Shown: positions 20,855-21,447 of the stretch, piece by piece
Position numbering within the stretch: the stretch's first letter is position 1
Layout: each line of letters starts with the position of its first letter
From: a virus
Reading direction: 5' to 3' (one strand)
Length of the DNA stretch: 21,447 nt
Virus record (IMG/VR): IMGVR_UViG_3300020420_000411
Location: 1-21,447 of that record
Made by a program: the position numbers and the translations under genes
Notes under the pieces: generated by a model
Seen by the model: only the letters and a program-made list of their open reading frames with translations
What the model was told of the DNA's origin: nothing
Database searches by the model: none

Positions 20855-20927
20855 TTATGGACTTGAAGTAGTATTCTGGGTCACACTTGGAGTGCTTTTA
20901 ATCTACCAATACGAGAATAGAAAATGA
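20847..20927 (+). CDS. 26-residue single-span membrane micro-protein
   Basis: ATG 20847 overlaps the previous gene by 8 bases, and the stop TGA 20925-20927 overlaps the next start as ATGA (20924). The peptide MTNYGLEVVFWVTLGVLLIYQYENRK has a hydrophobic core (about residues 6-20) and a charged end, like the tiny single-helix subunits of photosynthetic complexes, though I cannot match it to one. Coupling on both sides and a clean membrane helix argue that it is real. Its size makes it easy to miss. Confidence 0.5.
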   Translation: MTNYGLEVVFWVTLGVLLIYQYENRK

Positions 20928-21148
20928 ATGACCTGACCGTGGGGATCTATTTCATACTCTTTGCCATAGTAGCAGGAAGTAGTGCAATGTTCATGTTCAT
21001 GATGATGAGAACCACGATTGAGGCAGTCAATAAACCTGTAAGAAATGTACATCCAGAAATGAAAGACGTACAAACAGGTGATGAGTTACTTGTATTTAAA
21101 CCAGAGGAAGATGATGATGAACCTGACACTGTTGTAGTAAGAAGATAA
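20924..21148 (+). CDS. single-span membrane protein with acidic tail, cyanophage-typical
   Basis: ATG 20924 overlaps the micro-protein stop as ATGA. The 74-residue protein has an N-terminal membrane segment (about 6-28, GIYFILFAIVAGSSAMFMF) and a cytoplasmic tail with VHPEMKDVQTGDELLVFK and an acidic run (EEDDDEPD). I recall very similar small proteins, with the MK-V-TGDELLV-type tail, in many cyanophages, but know no function. The stop overlaps the next start as TAATG. Confidence 0.75.
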   Translation: MNDLTVGIYFILFAIVAGSSAMFMFMMMRTTIEAVNKPVRNVHPEMKDVQTGDELLVFKPEEDDDEPDTVVVRR

Positions 21149-21345
21149 TGTACCATAACAACTTCTTTACTGACGAACAATGGGAATGCATAAGAGTATG
21201 TGTAGCAAATGCACCTATACCTTATGATATTACAAAGAAAAAGATTCCTGCTGAGATCCTAGAAAAGATAGGACAACCACAGAGAAAGGAATACGAAGGA
21301 GAAACATTAGTACACGTTGACTTGGAGCAATATGAAAATACCTAA
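21148..21345 (+). CDS. small soluble protein, unknown function
   Basis: This 65-residue protein starts at ATG 21148 in a TAATG overlap. It has no membrane segment. It contains FFTDEQWECIRVCVANAP, a Lys-rich middle (DITKKKIPAEILEKIG) and a C-terminal LVHVDLEQYEN. It looks like a compact helical domain with a C-terminal strand. I do not recognise it. It overlaps the next ORF by 14 bases and belongs to the same coupled run as the three membrane proteins before it. Confidence 0.7.
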   Translation: MYHNNFFTDEQWECIRVCVANAPIPYDITKKKIPAEILEKIGQPQRKEYEGETLVHVDLEQYENT

Positions 21346-21447
21346 CTGGCAACACCACTCTAAAAAAGATAAGAAGCGTCATCTTAAACCACAAGCATTG
21401 CGTCAAGCAAGGAAGCGTCGCAACCAGTTGACAAAGTGTCTACTCAA
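21332..21447 (+). CDS. small very basic protein, 5' part only
   Basis: ATG 21332 lies inside the end of the previous gene, with GGAG five bases upstream, and the frame stays open to the end of the window (38 codons seen). The product is strongly basic (HHSKKDKKRHLKPQALRQ, then ARKRRNQLTKC), suggesting binding to nucleic acid. The 3' end is missing, so the family cannot be judged. Confidence 0.55.
   Translation, partial: MKIPNWQHHSKKDKKRHLKPQALRQARKRRNQLTKCLL

Noticed and set aside
1-21447. tRNA genes, CRISPR arrays, transposons, introns
   Set aside because: No cloverleaf with a TTCRA-type T arm, no regular direct repeats with spacers, no transposase motif and no interruption of a core gene were seen.

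Overview
This window looks like part of the genome of a T4-like marine cyanophage (a cyanomyovirus infecting Synechococcus or Prochlorococcus). It carries T4-type structural, packaging, recombination and late-transcription genes together with two photosynthesis-related host-type genes: plastoquinol terminal oxidase (PTOX) and phycocyanobilin:ferredoxin oxidoreductase (PcyA). All genes I can support are on the + strand. They are packed tightly, with many ATGA and TAATG stop/start overlaps, and the DNA is AT-rich.

Layout. (1) 1-2666, accessory block: the end of a DUF6321-type gene, a secreted or anchored Trp-rich protein, a 28-residue membrane peptide coupled to PTOX, a 58-residue membrane protein, a Staphylococcus-type nuclease, a small conserved-looking protein, and pcyA. 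(2) 2656-4904: large terminase (gp17), then three small proteins, one with two membrane segments and one with two CxxC pairs. An intrinsic terminator follows. (3) 4943-13522, head and tail module in T4 order: gp18 sheath, gp19 tube, gp20 portal, gp67-like core protein, gp21 protease, gp22 scaffold, gp23 capsid. It ends in a UUCG-loop terminator. (4) 13525-16923: a small membrane protein, a second tube-fold protein in the place where cyanophages carry gp3, uvsY, uvsW and a possible Sm-like protein, closed by a terminator. (5) 16953-20611: late sigma factor gp55, a small protein, gp47, a DUF3110-like protein and gp46. (6) 20597-21447: a consensus sigma70-type promoter inside the end of gp46, then a run of very small proteins, three of them with a single membrane segment.

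How it works together. T4-type late promoter octamers (TATAAATA or TCTAAATA) lie 20-45 bases upstream of gp18, gp20, gp67, gp22 and the second tube-like gene, so the gp55 encoded here probably switches on the virion genes. UvsY, UvsW, gp46 and gp47 serve recombination-dependent replication and feed DNA to the gp17 motor. PTOX and PcyA probably adjust host electron flow and bilin pigment supply during infection.

Most of the window is ordinary cyanophage core genome. The parts least explained are the tiny membrane-protein cassette after gp46, the micro-ORFs around PTOX, a shared TACCTA...TAGGTA inverted repeat, the tandem hairpins after gp23, and the duplicated beta-rich insert in the sheath protein. 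I see no tRNA, CRISPR array, insertion sequence or minus-strand gene, and no gene-free stretch longer than about 120 bases.
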